From positions 3,906,001 through 3,970,000 of the forward strand of contig NZ_JACKXE010000001.1 in NCBI RefSeq assembly GCF_014212315.1: a stretch of 64,000 bases of DNA, read 5' to 3'. Origin of the DNA: Nocardioides luti. GTDB taxonomy: Bacteria > Actinomycetota > Actinomycetes > Propionibacteriales > Nocardioidaceae. Positions 52,358 through 60,474 of this stretch are shown one piece after another (the stretch's first letter is position 1; each line of letters opens with the position of its first letter). The translations under genes and the position numbers were made by a program. The notes under the pieces were generated by a model. It was not told the origin of the DNA. It searched no databases and was given only the letters and a program-made list of their open reading frames with translations.

Positions 52358-55144
52358 TCAGCGCGACCCGGGCCGCTTCAGCGGCAGCCGGACGGTGAAC
52401 GTCGTGCCCTTGAGGTGCGCTGACTCCACACCGATCCGGCCGCCGTGGGCCGCGATGATCGCGGCCACGATCGACAGGCCCAGCCCGGTGCCCTGGATCG
52501 CCCGCTCCTGAGCGGTGGAGGAGCGGAAGAACTTCTGGAACAGCCCGGACTGCTCCTCCTCGGGGATCCCGATGCCGTCGTCGGCCACCACCAGCCACGC
52601 CTCGTCGGTGTGGTGCTCGATGCGGCAGCGGACCGTGCCGCCGTCGTCGGTGAACTTCACGGCGTTGCTGAGCAGGTTGATGAGGACCCGCTCGAGCTGG
52701 GCCCGGTCACCCATCACCACGACCGGCCCGTCGGGGCGCTCGATCTCGAAGGCCAGGTCCCGGGCGGTCAGCAGCGGGCGGACCGCCTCCTCGGCCGGGT
52801 CGAGGATGGTGACGAGGTCGAGGGTCTCGCGCTCCCAGTGCTGCGCGCCGGAGTCGAGGCCGCTGAGCAGGAGCAGGTCGTTGCAGATCACGATGAGCCG
52901 CTCGCCGTTGCGGGCGATCGTCCGCAGCAGTGGCAGCTGGTCGGGATCGGGGTCCACGATCGACCCGTCCGCCAGCATCTCGGTGTAGCCCACGATGCTC
53001 GTCACCGGCGTCCGCAGCTCGTGGCTCACCGTGGAGACGAACTCGTTCTTGGCCTCGTCGAGCTGGCGCAGCCGCTCCACGGCGGTCCGCTCCTTGTCGA
53101 GCGCCGCGACCAGCATCTCCTGGCTGTGCCGCTGCTCGGTGACGTCGCGCCCGACGCAGAGGAAGCCGACCTGCGCGGCGAAGGAGTCCGCCGCGACGCT
53201 CAGCGTCATCGCGACGGTGTGGTGCCGACCGCCGCTCGCGACCCAGGTCCAGTCGCGTGGCGTGGTCTCGCCGTCCGGGCCGACGCCACCGGTCAGGGCG
53301 GCGAAGGCGGTGTCCGCGCTGCGGGCGCCCGTGCGGGCGAGCAGCTGCTCGGGCTCGAGGAGCTGGGTGAAGGGCGTCCCGATCATGTCGTCGGGGTGGT
53401 AGCCCAGCAGGTGCTGGGCCCCGGAGTTGAAGACGGTGATCCGGCCGCGGGTGTCGATGCCGATGAGGGCGGTCGTGATCGCCGCCTGCAGCAGGTGGGA
53501 CATCAGCCCCGCGGTGGCCCGCTCGGCCGTGACGTCGATGCCGGTCAGCACGACGTGGACGGGACGGTCCTGCTGGTCGCGCACGACGTTGTCGTTCCAG
53601 ACGATGCGCAGCTTGTCGCCCCACTTGGTCGACGCGTCGGCCTCGCGCACGGCCGTCGCGTCGTCGCGTCTCGGCCCGTCGAGCAGGGAGGCGAGCTCGG
53701 TGGCGTACGCCGGGGCGATGGCGGTCTCCCACACGGGGCGGCCCAGGAGCTCGGCCTCGGTGAAGCCGGTCAGCTGGGTGGTGGCGGCGTTGACGCGGAC
53801 GATCGTCCCGTCGAGGTCGGTCACCAGGATCAGGCAGGCGGTGGTGTCGAGGGTCGCGCTGGTGAGCTTCTCGGCGGCCTCGAGCTGGGTCCGCGCCTGG
53901 TGCTCCGCGGTCACGTCCTGGAGCTGGGCCGCGAAGACCGGGTCCGGCTCGCGGGACAGCAGCGACAGCGCGACGTTGATCCGGGCGCCCGGGCGCCCGA
54001 CCAGGCCGGTCTGGGCCTTCCACCCCTCGAGGGTGCCGTCGAGCATCCGGCCGGCCACGACGTCGAGCTGCTCGGAGGTGTCCAGGATGTCGTCGAGGGA
54101 GCGCCCGACCAGCGGCTCGCCGTCGCCCCCGAGCAGCTGCGTGGCCGTGTCGTTGAGGTCGAAGATGTCGAGGCGGTCGCCGTCGCGCCGCATCAGCAGC
54201 ATGCCGGCGAGCGACTCGGTGAAGTTGCGGCGGAAGAGCAGCTCGCTGCTGCTCACCCGGGCGAGCAGGTTGCGCCGCTGCTCGACCGCGATGGCCAGGG
54301 GCAGGGACATCAGCGCGGCGCAGAGGAGGTAACCCTGGGTCAGGGCGCCGGCCCCCGACGCATCGATCCGGCCCGTGGCGAGGCTGTCGCCGAAGGGGCC
54401 GAAGCCCCGCGCGGTCAGGAAGGTCGTCAGCGCCGCGAAGCCGGCCAGCTCCCAGGCGACGACGCGGATGTCGAAGCGGAGCGCGGCCCAGACCAGGAAG
54501 GGCAGCGCCATGAAGGTCAGGGACAGCGACTGCTGCGGCGAGAAGATCAGCAGGGTCACGACCGTCAGCGCCACTGCCTGCAGGACCAGCTCGAGGCGCT
54601 TGGTCGGAGGGTGCGCGTGGTGCAGGGTCATCGCCACCGGCACGAGCACCAGGGTCGAGGCGCCGTGCGAGGGGAAGACGGCCCGCCAGGTCTCGACGGC
54701 CGAGCCGTCGCCGACGACCAGGACGGTCAGCGTGGCGCCGGCCGCGATGGTGAGGCCGCCGAGCAGGGCGGCCTCGACCAGGCGCAGGAAGTCGTCCTGG
54801 GTGTCCAGCCGGGGGCGGCCGGTGGTGCCGCGCTGGAGGATCCACGCCGCCACGACGGCCTCGGCGGCGTTCGCGATCCCGAAGAGCAGCGAGACGTCGA
54901 GGTCGCGGCCGCCGGTCACGTTGGCGGCGCCGCTGAAGGCGACCACCCCCAGCGCCAGCGGCGGCCACCACGACCGCGGTGAGAGGGCGAGCAGGGCGAC
55001 CGCGAGGCCCGCGGCGGGCCAGAACGTGGCCACCGGGTCGCCCTCGGGGGCGAAGAGGACGGCTCCGACGCCCGCGAGGTAGATCGCGAGCAGCATCCCG
55101 AGTGCCGTGCCCCACCGCGGGGGACGGACACCCGGAGTCGTCAT
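52358..55144 (-). CDS. MASE1-PAS hybrid membrane histidine kinase
   Basis: 928 residues. An N-terminal MASE1-type membrane sensor with about eight helices (WPAAGLAVALLALSPRSWWPP is diagnostic) reaches residue 300. Three PAS domains follow (NFTESLAGMLLMRRD, TLDTTACLILVTDLDGTIVRVN, ITTALIGIDTRGRITVFNSGAQHLLGY). H box FVSTVSHELRTPVTSIVGY with His708, N box LINLLSNAVKF, G1 DDGIGIPEE and G2 GTGLGLSIV are complete. No response regulator gene is nearby, so the partner is elsewhere. Signal unknown. Confidence 0.9.
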   Translation of the reverse strand: MTTPGVRPPRWGTALGMLLAIYLAGVGAVLFAPEGDPVATFWPAAGLAVALLALSPRSWWPPLALGVVAFSGAANVTGGRDLDVSLLFGIANAAEAVVAAWILQRGTTGRPRLDTQDDFLRLVEAALLGGLTIAAGATLTVLVVGDGSAVETWRAVFPSHGASTLVLVPVAMTLHHAHPPTKRLELVLQAVALTVVTLLIFSPQQSLSLTFMALPFLVWAALRFDIRVVAWELAGFAALTTFLTARGFGPFGDSLATGRIDASGAGALTQGYLLCAALMSLPLAIAVEQRRNLLARVSSSELLFRRNFTESLAGMLLMRRDGDRLDIFDLNDTATQLLGGDGEPLVGRSLDDILDTSEQLDVVAGRMLDGTLEGWKAQTGLVGRPGARINVALSLLSREPDPVFAAQLQDVTAEHQARTQLEAAEKLTSATLDTTACLILVTDLDGTIVRVNAATTQLTGFTEAELLGRPVWETAIAPAYATELASLLDGPRRDDATAVREADASTKWGDKLRIVWNDNVVRDQQDRPVHVVLTGIDVTAERATAGLMSHLLQAAITTALIGIDTRGRITVFNSGAQHLLGYHPDDMIGTPFTQLLEPEQLLARTGARSADTAFAALTGGVGPDGETTPRDWTWVASGGRHHTVAMTLSVAADSFAAQVGFLCVGRDVTEQRHSQEMLVAALDKERTAVERLRQLDEAKNEFVSTVSHELRTPVTSIVGYTEMLADGSIVDPDPDQLPLLRTIARNGERLIVICNDLLLLSGLDSGAQHWERETLDLVTILDPAEEAVRPLLTARDLAFEIERPDGPVVVMGDRAQLERVLINLLSNAVKFTDDGGTVRCRIEHHTDEAWLVVADDGIGIPEEEQSGLFQKFFRSSTAQERAIQGTGLGLSIVAAIIAAHGGRIGVESAHLKGTTFTVRLPLKRPGSR

Positions 55145-55151
55145 GGGGCCC

Positions 55152-55157
55152 AGTCTC
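55152..55157 (-). promoter_or_regulatory. GAGACT, candidate -10 element for the histidine kinase gene
   Basis: Seven nucleotides before the ATG at 55144 on the minus strand. Confidence 0.35.
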
Positions 55158-55201
55158 GACCAGCGGGGCCGACTCCGCGACTCCCCACGCGGGTGGCGCG
55201 C

Positions 55202-55972
55202 TCAGGAGCCCGTCGCGAGGATGCAGGCGGTGCCCACGCGCTCGAAGCCGAGGCGCTCGTAGACCCGGGCCGCGGCGTCCGAGCCGGCCGAGAGGAACGC
55301 CAGGTCGACGCCGGTGGCCCGGGCCGCGTCCACGAGCGTCGTGGTGACGGCCGAGCCGAGGCCCCGGCGGCGCGCGGACGGGACGACACCGATGCCGGTC
55401 AGCTCGGTCGTCGTGCCGCGCGGCGCGGTGGCGCCCCCGCCCACGACCCGGCCGCTCGCGTCGTACGCCGCCACGACGGCCAGCAGCCCCGCCCGGATGA
55501 GCTCCGGGCGCCGGCCGACGTCGTGCGGGCGGAGCTCGTCGCGCTCCCCGAAGCCCGCGCTCACGGCGGAGACCGTGGCCGGGAGGTCCGGGTCGTCGGC
55601 GGTCAGGACCCGGGTCCGGCCAGGACCGGTGGTCAGCGCGGTGCCGGGCGGCAGCGCCAGCAGCGGGCACAGCTCGAGGCGGTCCTCCTGGCCGGACTCC
55701 GCGAGCACCACCCGGACGGCCGGCAGCAGCGACGGCGTGACCTCGTCGACCCACTCGAGCGCCGGCGGCAGGCCGCGCTCGCGCTGCTGGTCCAGCACCC
55801 GGCGTACGTCGTCGTCTGTGAGGTCGGCGGTGCCGCCGAGCCGCGGCCGGGCGTAGAACTGCCACCCCGTGGCGGGGTCGGCGACGAACAGCGTGAAGGG
55901 CCCGACCTCCTCGACCGTCGCCGCGGCGCGCGGCACCGTGTCGTAGTAGGTCTCGATGTCGGCGAGTCTCAT
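55202..55972 (-). CDS. GNAT-family N-acetyltransferase
   Basis: 256 residues from the ATG of MRLADIETYYDTVPRAAATVEEVG; a GTG three codons upstream is possible. The GNAT core lies in the C-terminal half: GGGATAPRGTTTELTGIGVVPSARRRGLGSAVTTTLVDAARATG (acetyl-CoA loop RRRGLGSAV) and AARVYERLGFERVGTACI. The N-terminal half (about 120 residues) resembles no known domain to me and may set specificity. Substrate unknown. The histidine kinase gene lies downstream on the same strand, 57 bp away. Confidence 0.83.
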   Translation of the reverse strand: MRLADIETYYDTVPRAAATVEEVGPFTLFVADPATGWQFYARPRLGGTADLTDDDVRRVLDQQRERGLPPALEWVDEVTPSLLPAVRVVLAESGQEDRLELCPLLALPPGTALTTGPGRTRVLTADDPDLPATVSAVSAGFGERDELRPHDVGRRPELIRAGLLAVVAAYDASGRVVGGGATAPRGTTTELTGIGVVPSARRRGLGSAVTTTLVDAARATGVDLAFLSAGSDAAARVYERLGFERVGTACILATGS

Positions 55973-56009
55973 GTCGCCCACGCTCCCAGCCGGGAGCGGG
56001 TGGCGCGAC

Positions 56010-56015
56010 TAGATT
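56010..56015 (+). promoter_or_regulatory. -10 hexamer TAGATT for the alpha/beta hydrolase gene
   Basis: Six nucleotides (GCGGTC) before the ATG at 56022. Confidence 0.5.
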
Positions 56016-56021
56016 GCGGTC

Positions 56022-56882
56022 ATGCTGGTCTCCGAGCGCATTGGACAGTTCTTCCTCGAGAGCGACTCCGGCCGCGACCGACTCGAGTACACCGAGTACG
56101 GCGCCGGCGACGCCTGGGTCGTGCTCCTGCACGGCCAGCTCATGCCGCGCCGCATGCAGCAGCCGCTCGCCCGGGCGCTGGCCGCCGAGGGACTGCACGT
56201 CGTCACGCTGGACCTGCTCGGGCACGGTCGTTCGGATCGGCCGGCCGACCCGCTCGTCTACTCGATGACCGCCTGGGCCGAGCAGGTCGTCGCCCTCCTC
56301 GACCATCTCGGCGCCCCCGAGGCGGTCGTCGGCGGCACCTCGCTGGGTGCCAACGTCTCGCTCGAGGTCGCGGTGCTCGCGCCCGAGCGGATCCGCGGCC
56401 TGGTCGTCGAGATGCCGGTGCTCAACAACGCGATCGAGGCGGGGATCATCGCGTTCGCGCCGCTGATGTTCGCGGCCCGCTTCCTGCCCTTCACCGTCAA
56501 CGGCCTGCGGGTGCTGACCCGCCCGATCCCGCGCGGCCTGGTGCCGTTCTGGGTCGGGATCGGCCTCGACACGTGCAACCAGCGGGCCGACTCGGTCGCC
56601 GCCGTCGTGCACGGGCTCTTCTTCGGCCGGGTGGCGCCGTCCTCGAAGGAGCGCCGCCGGATCCAGGCGCCGGCGCTGGTCGTCGGCCACCCCGCCGACC
56701 CGATCCACCCGGCGGCGGACGCCGCCATGCTGGCCGAGGAGATGCCGAACGCGACCTTCGTCCGCGCCCGCAGCATCCTCGAGTGGCGGATCGCACCGGA
56801 GCGGCTGAACCGCGCGACCGCCGAGTTCGCGCTCACCTGCTGGAAGACGCCGCGTCGTTCGCGGCGGGCGGGTCGCGCCTGA
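56022..56882 (+). CDS. Alpha/beta-hydrolase fold protein, catalytic His not apparent
   Basis: 286 residues. Fold motifs: VVLLHGQLMPRRMQ (HG oxyanion), LDLLGHGRSDRP, and the nucleophile elbow GGTSLGA with Ser107. The acid Asp is likely in GHPADPIHP. The usual C-terminal His (as in GAGHxxxxE) is not visible where it should be: that stretch reads ATFVRARSILEWRIAPERL. It may use another His, or be non-hydrolytic. No signal peptide. The basic tail (RRSRRAGRA) is unusual. Confidence 0.78.
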   Translation: MLVSERIGQFFLESDSGRDRLEYTEYGAGDAWVVLLHGQLMPRRMQQPLARALAAEGLHVVTLDLLGHGRSDRPADPLVYSMTAWAEQVVALLDHLGAPEAVVGGTSLGANVSLEVAVLAPERIRGLVVEMPVLNNAIEAGIIAFAPLMFAARFLPFTVNGLRVLTRPIPRGLVPFWVGIGLDTCNQRADSVAAVVHGLFFGRVAPSSKERRRIQAPALVVGHPADPIHPAADAAMLAEEMPNATFVRARSILEWRIAPERLNRATAEFALTCWKTPRRSRRAGRA

Positions 56883-57065
56883 GCCCGGTCCTCCGGGGTG
56901 CCGAGGCCCGGGCGACAGGAGGAAGTCGCCGGGCGGGGTGCTGCCCAGGCGTGGCGGCCGGCGGGACGCGGACTTCGTCCTGTCGGGCGGGCCGGTGCTG
57001 CTGCGGTGGGGCCGGATCGGTGTGCCGAGCCCCGATTCCGACCTACGGCGGGGGAGAATGAACCC

Positions 57066-57806
57066 GTGCCTCTCTACCGCGACGAGGCGATCGTGCTGCG
57101 CACCCACAAGCTGGGGGAGGCCGACCGCATCATCACCCTGCTGACCCGTCAGCACGGGCTGGTGCGCGCGGTCGCGAAGGGCGTGCGGCGTACGTCGTCG
57201 AAATTCGGCTCCCGGCTCGAGCCGTTCACCCACGTGGACCTGCAGCTCGCCGAGGGGCGCAACCTCGACATCATCACCCAGGCCGAGACGCTGTCGCCGT
57301 TCTCGTCGGGCCTCGGCGCGGACTACGAGCGCTACACCGCCGGCACCGTGATGCTGGAGACCGCCGACCGGCTGGTCGCCGAGGAGCGCGAGCCGTCGGT
57401 CCAGCAGTTCCTGCTGCTCGTCGGCGGGCTGCGCGCGATGGCCTCGGGGGAGCGGGCGCCCGGCCAGGTCCTCGACTCCTACCTGCTGCGCTCGCTCGCG
57501 GTCGCCGGCTACGCGCCGTCGTTCGACCACTGCGCCCGCTGCGGGACGCTGCCCTCGGAGGGGAACCGGCACCGCTGGTTCAACCCGTCCATGGGCGGCA
57601 TCCTCTGCGCCACCTGCCGGGTCCCCGGCTCGGCCAGCCCCGCCCCCGACACCGTGGCCGTCCTCGGGGCCCTGCTCGCCGGCGACTGGCCGGTCGTCGA
57701 GGCGACCGACGCCCGCAGCCTCAAGGAGGCCAGCACCCTGGTCTCGGCGTACCTCGCCTGGCACCTCGAGCGCGCCCTGCGCTCGATGGCCTACGTCGAG
57801 CGCTGA
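57066..57806 (+). CDS. recO: DNA repair protein RecO
   Basis: 246 residues from the GTG at 57066, with GGGGAG upstream; the longer frame is not needed. N-terminal OB fold (YRDEAIVLRTHKLGEADRIITLLTRQHGLVRAVAKGVRR) and a C-terminal zinc finger with Cys156/Cys159 (CARC) and Cys181/Cys184 (CATC). RecO loads RecA on SSB-coated single-stranded DNA in the RecFOR path. Adjacent to uppS as in most actinobacteria. Confidence 0.95.
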   Translation: MPLYRDEAIVLRTHKLGEADRIITLLTRQHGLVRAVAKGVRRTSSKFGSRLEPFTHVDLQLAEGRNLDIITQAETLSPFSSGLGADYERYTAGTVMLETADRLVAEEREPSVQQFLLLVGGLRAMASGERAPGQVLDSYLLRSLAVAGYAPSFDHCARCGTLPSEGNRHRWFNPSMGGILCATCRVPGSASPAPDTVAVLGALLAGDWPVVEATDARSLKEASTLVSAYLAWHLERALRSMAYVER

Positions 57807-57828
57807 TCGCGGCCGCGGAGCGGACGCG

Positions 57829-57905
57829 ATGATGGTGGTCGAGCGAGCCGTCGTCGCCGAGCCTGCGAGGCGGCGAACCGGCGTGTCGAGACCGGTCGAG
57901 CCGCG
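57829..57905. repeat. Dispersed GTCGAG...GTGTCGAGACC repeat
   Basis: Between recO and uppS: GGTGGTCGAGCGAGCC at the left, a small GCCT-GCG-AGGC hairpin in the middle, and GTGTCGAGACCGGTCGAG at the right, giving imperfect inverted GGTCGAG/CTCGACC-like ends. It resembles the short dispersed repeats common between genes in Nocardioides relatives. It does not match the 41-bp hairpin family beyond TTCGAGAC/GTCGAGAC-like strings. Confidence 0.5.
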
Positions 57906-57911
57906 TGGATC

Positions 57912-57917
57912 TAGGCT
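57912..57917 (+). promoter_or_regulatory. -10 hexamer TAGGCT for uppS
   Basis: Six nucleotides (CCTCCC) before the GTG at 57924; identical hexamer to that of the gene at 28718. Confidence 0.5.
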
Positions 57918-57923
57918 CCTCCC

Positions 57924-58733
57924 GTGAAGCGCTCCGTCCGCCGCCCGACCCCGCACCCGTCCGGCGCGACCCCGCCCGCCGTGCCGAAGGACCTCGTCCC
58001 GAAGCACGTCGCGGTCGTCATGGACGGCAACGGCCGCTGGGCCAAGGACCGCGGGCTGCCCCGCACCAAGGGCCACGAGGCGGGGGAGAGCTCGCTCTTC
58101 GACGTGGTCGAGGGCGGGATCGAGATCGGGGTGAAGGCGATCTCGGCCTACGCCTTCTCGACCGAGAACTGGTCGCGCTCGCCCGACGAGGTGAAGTTCC
58201 TCATGGGCTTCAACCGCGACGTGATCCGCCGCCGCCGCGACGAGATGCACGAGCTCGGGGTGCGGGTCCGGTGGGCCGGCCGGGCGCCGCGGCTGTGGAA
58301 GTCGGTCATCCGGGAGCTCCAGGTGGCCGAGGAGCTGACGAAGGACAACGACGTCCTCACGCTCACGATGTGCGTCAACTACGGCGGGCGCGCCGAGCTG
58401 GCCGACACCGCCCGCTCGATCGCCCGCGAGGTCGCCGCCGGCCGGCTGAACCCCGAGAAGATCGACGAGAAGACCTTCGCGCGGCACCTCTACGTCCCCG
58501 AGCAGTCCGACGCCGACCTGGTCTGGCGGACCTCGGGGGAGCAGCGGCTGTCCAACTTCATGCTCTGGCAGGCGGCCTACAGCGAGTTCGTCTACTCCGA
58601 CGTGCTCTGGCCCGACGTCGACCGCCGCCACCTGTGGGCCGCGATCGAGACCTACGCGCAGCGGGACCGGAGGTACGGCGGGGCGGTGCCGAACCAGACC
58701 CCCGCCGACCCTCTGGCCGAGCCCCGGTCCTAG
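57924..58733 (+). CDS. uppS: Isoprenyl transferase (undecaprenyl diphosphate synthase family)
   Basis: 269 residues from a GTG. Cis-prenyltransferase motifs: [17 protein letters not shown] with Asp34 (Mg2+ site), [16 protein letters not shown], and [22 protein letters not shown] with the conserved Arg and Ser. It extends farnesyl or similar primers to make the lipid carrier for cell wall synthesis. Probably leaderless. Convergent with an anti-sigma-like gene, overlapping it by 4 bp at the stops. Confidence 0.95.
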   Translation: MKRSVRRPTPHPSGATPPAVPKDLVPKHVAVVMDGNGRWAKDRGLPRTKGHEAGESSLFDVVEGGIEIGVKAISAYAFSTENWSRSPDEVKFLMGFNRDVIRRRRDEMHELGVRVRWAGRAPRLWKSVIRELQVAEELTKDNDVLTLTMCVNYGGRAELADTARSIAREVAAGRLNPEKIDEKTFARHLYVPEQSDADLVWRTSGEQRLSNFMLWQAAYSEFVYSDVLWPDVDRRHLWAAIETYAQRDRRYGGAVPNQTPADPLAEPRS

Positions 58734-59839
58734 CCGCTCGTCCGGGGGTCGTAGCCCACGACGTCCTCGGGGCGCTCGGCGACCTCGGTGCCGTCGGTGC
58801 TGCGCACCACGACCCGGTCGACGCCGTCGACCGGGCCGAGCACGACGCGCAGCACGGCGCCGTCCCACGTGGGGTCGGTGACGGTCCGGCCCTCGCGCAC
58901 CGATCCGTCCTGCAGCCGCAGCGTCAGCGAGTCGACCGTGCGGTCGGGGTCGTAGACCGCCCACAGCCGCAACGTCGAGACGCGCCCGACCATGTCGTCG
59001 GGCAGGTGCAGGACACCGGTCATGTCGCGCAGCACGGGGCGGCCGGGCATCCGGCTGCTGACGATCCCGTCCGGCGTGCCGGTCGCCCAGCACAGCCGGT
59101 CCTCGCACGGGCCGACGTAGATCGAGCGGTGGTCGCGGACCAGCCCCGAGTAGTCGTAGACCGGCCGGTCGTCGAGCAGCACGGACGCGCGGCCGCGGTC
59201 GCCCGGGGTCAGCAGCCGGACGGAGGGGTACGGCGTCACCCCGTGCTCACCGAGCCGCAACGACTCGGCGGTCGGCGCGTCGGCGGTGTTGCCGAACCCG
59301 GTGCAGACCTCGGCCGACCGGAGCGCCCAGCCGTCGTCGCTGCGGACGTAGGTCGTGACGCTGCCGAGCGTGCCGTCCTCGTTGCCGAGCCGCAGGGTGG
59401 CGCGGTCGCCCGACTCGTCGAAGGCGAACGTGCCGGCGCCGTACTCCCGCGCGACCCCGGCCGGCCCGCGGAGCCGCTGCAGGTCGGGGACGAACTCGTC
59501 CTGGGAGCCGTCGAAGGCCACGGCGACCTGCTGCGGGCAGAGGAAGGTCGTGTCCACCGCCCGCCGGCTGTGGTCGGGGCCGGCGACGTCCGCGTCCTGG
59601 TTAAGAGCGGGCCAGAGCAGGGCGCCGGCGGTGACCGCGACGGCGACCCCGGCGGCCGCCGCGACCAGGACGGGGCCGTGGAGCAGTCGGGAGCGGCGGT
59701 CCGGCAGACCGCCGCCCGGGGTCAGGCCCCGCTCCCGGATCCGGGCGCGGGTCGCCCGGTGCAGCAGCGCCACGTCGACGTCGCGCTCCTCGGCGGTGGT
59801 GGCGAGGGCGTCGCGCAGGCGCGTCTCGAGGTCGTTCAC
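58730..59839 (-). CDS. Membrane-anchored anti-sigma-like protein
   Basis: 369 residues. A cytoplasmic N-terminus of about 55 residues ([41 protein letters not shown]) precedes one membrane helix ([23 protein letters not shown]), then an extracytoplasmic part rich in beta strands with two Cys pairs. The start codon overlaps the stop of the SigE-family gene (ATGA, 59836-59839), the usual anti-sigma position. No zinc anti-sigma motif is seen. The output domain matches no family known to me. Confidence 0.7.
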   Translation of the reverse strand: MNDLETRLRDALATTAEERDVDVALLHRATRARIRERGLTPGGGLPDRRSRLLHGPVLVAAAAGVAVAVTAGALLWPALNQDADVAGPDHSRRAVDTTFLCPQQVAVAFDGSQDEFVPDLQRLRGPAGVAREYGAGTFAFDESGDRATLRLGNEDGTLGSVTTYVRSDDGWALRSAEVCTGFGNTADAPTAESLRLGEHGVTPYPSVRLLTPGDRGRASVLLDDRPVYDYSGLVRDHRSIYVGPCEDRLCWATGTPDGIVSSRMPGRPVLRDMTGVLHLPDDMVGRVSTLRLWAVYDPDRTVDSLTLRLQDGSVREGRTVTDPTWDGAVLRVVLGPVDGVDRVVVRSTDGTEVAERPEDVVGYDPRTSG

Positions 59840-60348
59840 AGCTCCTCCTTCAGGGCCCGGGACAGGGCGGCCAGGCCGCGCGACACGGTGGACTTGGCGG
59901 TGCCCGTGCTGACCCCCATCGCCTCGGCCACCTCGGCCAGCGGGAGGTCGAGCCAGTAGCGCAGCACCAGCGCCTCGCGCTGGCGGCGGGGCAGCCGGGC
60001 CAGCTCGTCGACGACGGCCTGGCGGTCGCCGTCCTCGCCGGGGGTCGTGGCCGGCACCGGCAGCAGGTGGGCCGAGCGGCGGGCGGTCTGGGCGCGCCGA
60101 CCGCGGCTGCGGACGTCGTTCACGACGATCCGGTTGAGGTAGGCGACCACCTTGTCGGGGCCGCCGTGGAGCCGGCCGCGGTGGGCGTAGAGCCGGCAGA
60201 ACGCCTCCTGCGCCACGTCCTCCGGGTCCGGGGCACCGAGCAGGGCGGCGAGGCGGGTCACGCGGCGGGCGTGGGCGTGGAACAGCGCGTCGAAGTCGGG
60301 CTCGTCCACGCGCGTTCCTGCCTCCCGGACGGTCGGGGCACGGTTCAT
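59836..60348 (-). CDS. SigE-family ECF sigma factor (second copy)
   Basis: 170 residues from the ATG of MNRAPTVREAGTRVDEPDF. Region 2: FDALFHAHARRVTRLAALLGAPDPEDVAQEAFCRLYAH and VVAYLNRIVVNDVRSRGRRA. Region 4: LPRRQREALVLRYWLDLPLAEVAEAMGVSTGTAKSTVSRGLAALSR. It groups with the sigma factor at 21261 but is not a recent duplicate. Coupled to the anti-sigma-like gene. A TAGGAC string 5 nt before the ATG is a weak -10 candidate. Confidence 0.87.
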   Translation of the reverse strand: MNRAPTVREAGTRVDEPDFDALFHAHARRVTRLAALLGAPDPEDVAQEAFCRLYAHRGRLHGGPDKVVAYLNRIVVNDVRSRGRRAQTARRSAHLLPVPATTPGEDGDRQAVVDELARLPRRQREALVLRYWLDLPLAEVAEAMGVSTGTAKSTVSRGLAALSRALKEEL

Positions 60349-60474
60349 ACCCGGTCCTACGCGCGAGGCCCCGAAAGGTTGCCTCGCGCGGCTCCGTCGC
60401 GATTCTGCCCGCTTCGGGGCTCCGGGCGTGGAATCATCGAGCGCGTTGCCACGGAGCTCGGACGGGGGTGAGGG

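Noticed and set aside
52707..59108. Open frame of over 2,100 codons on the minus strand
   Set aside because: It runs antisense or out of phase to a histidine kinase, recO, uppS and others, and reads as Arg/Pro/Ala low complexity; a product of high GC with few stops.
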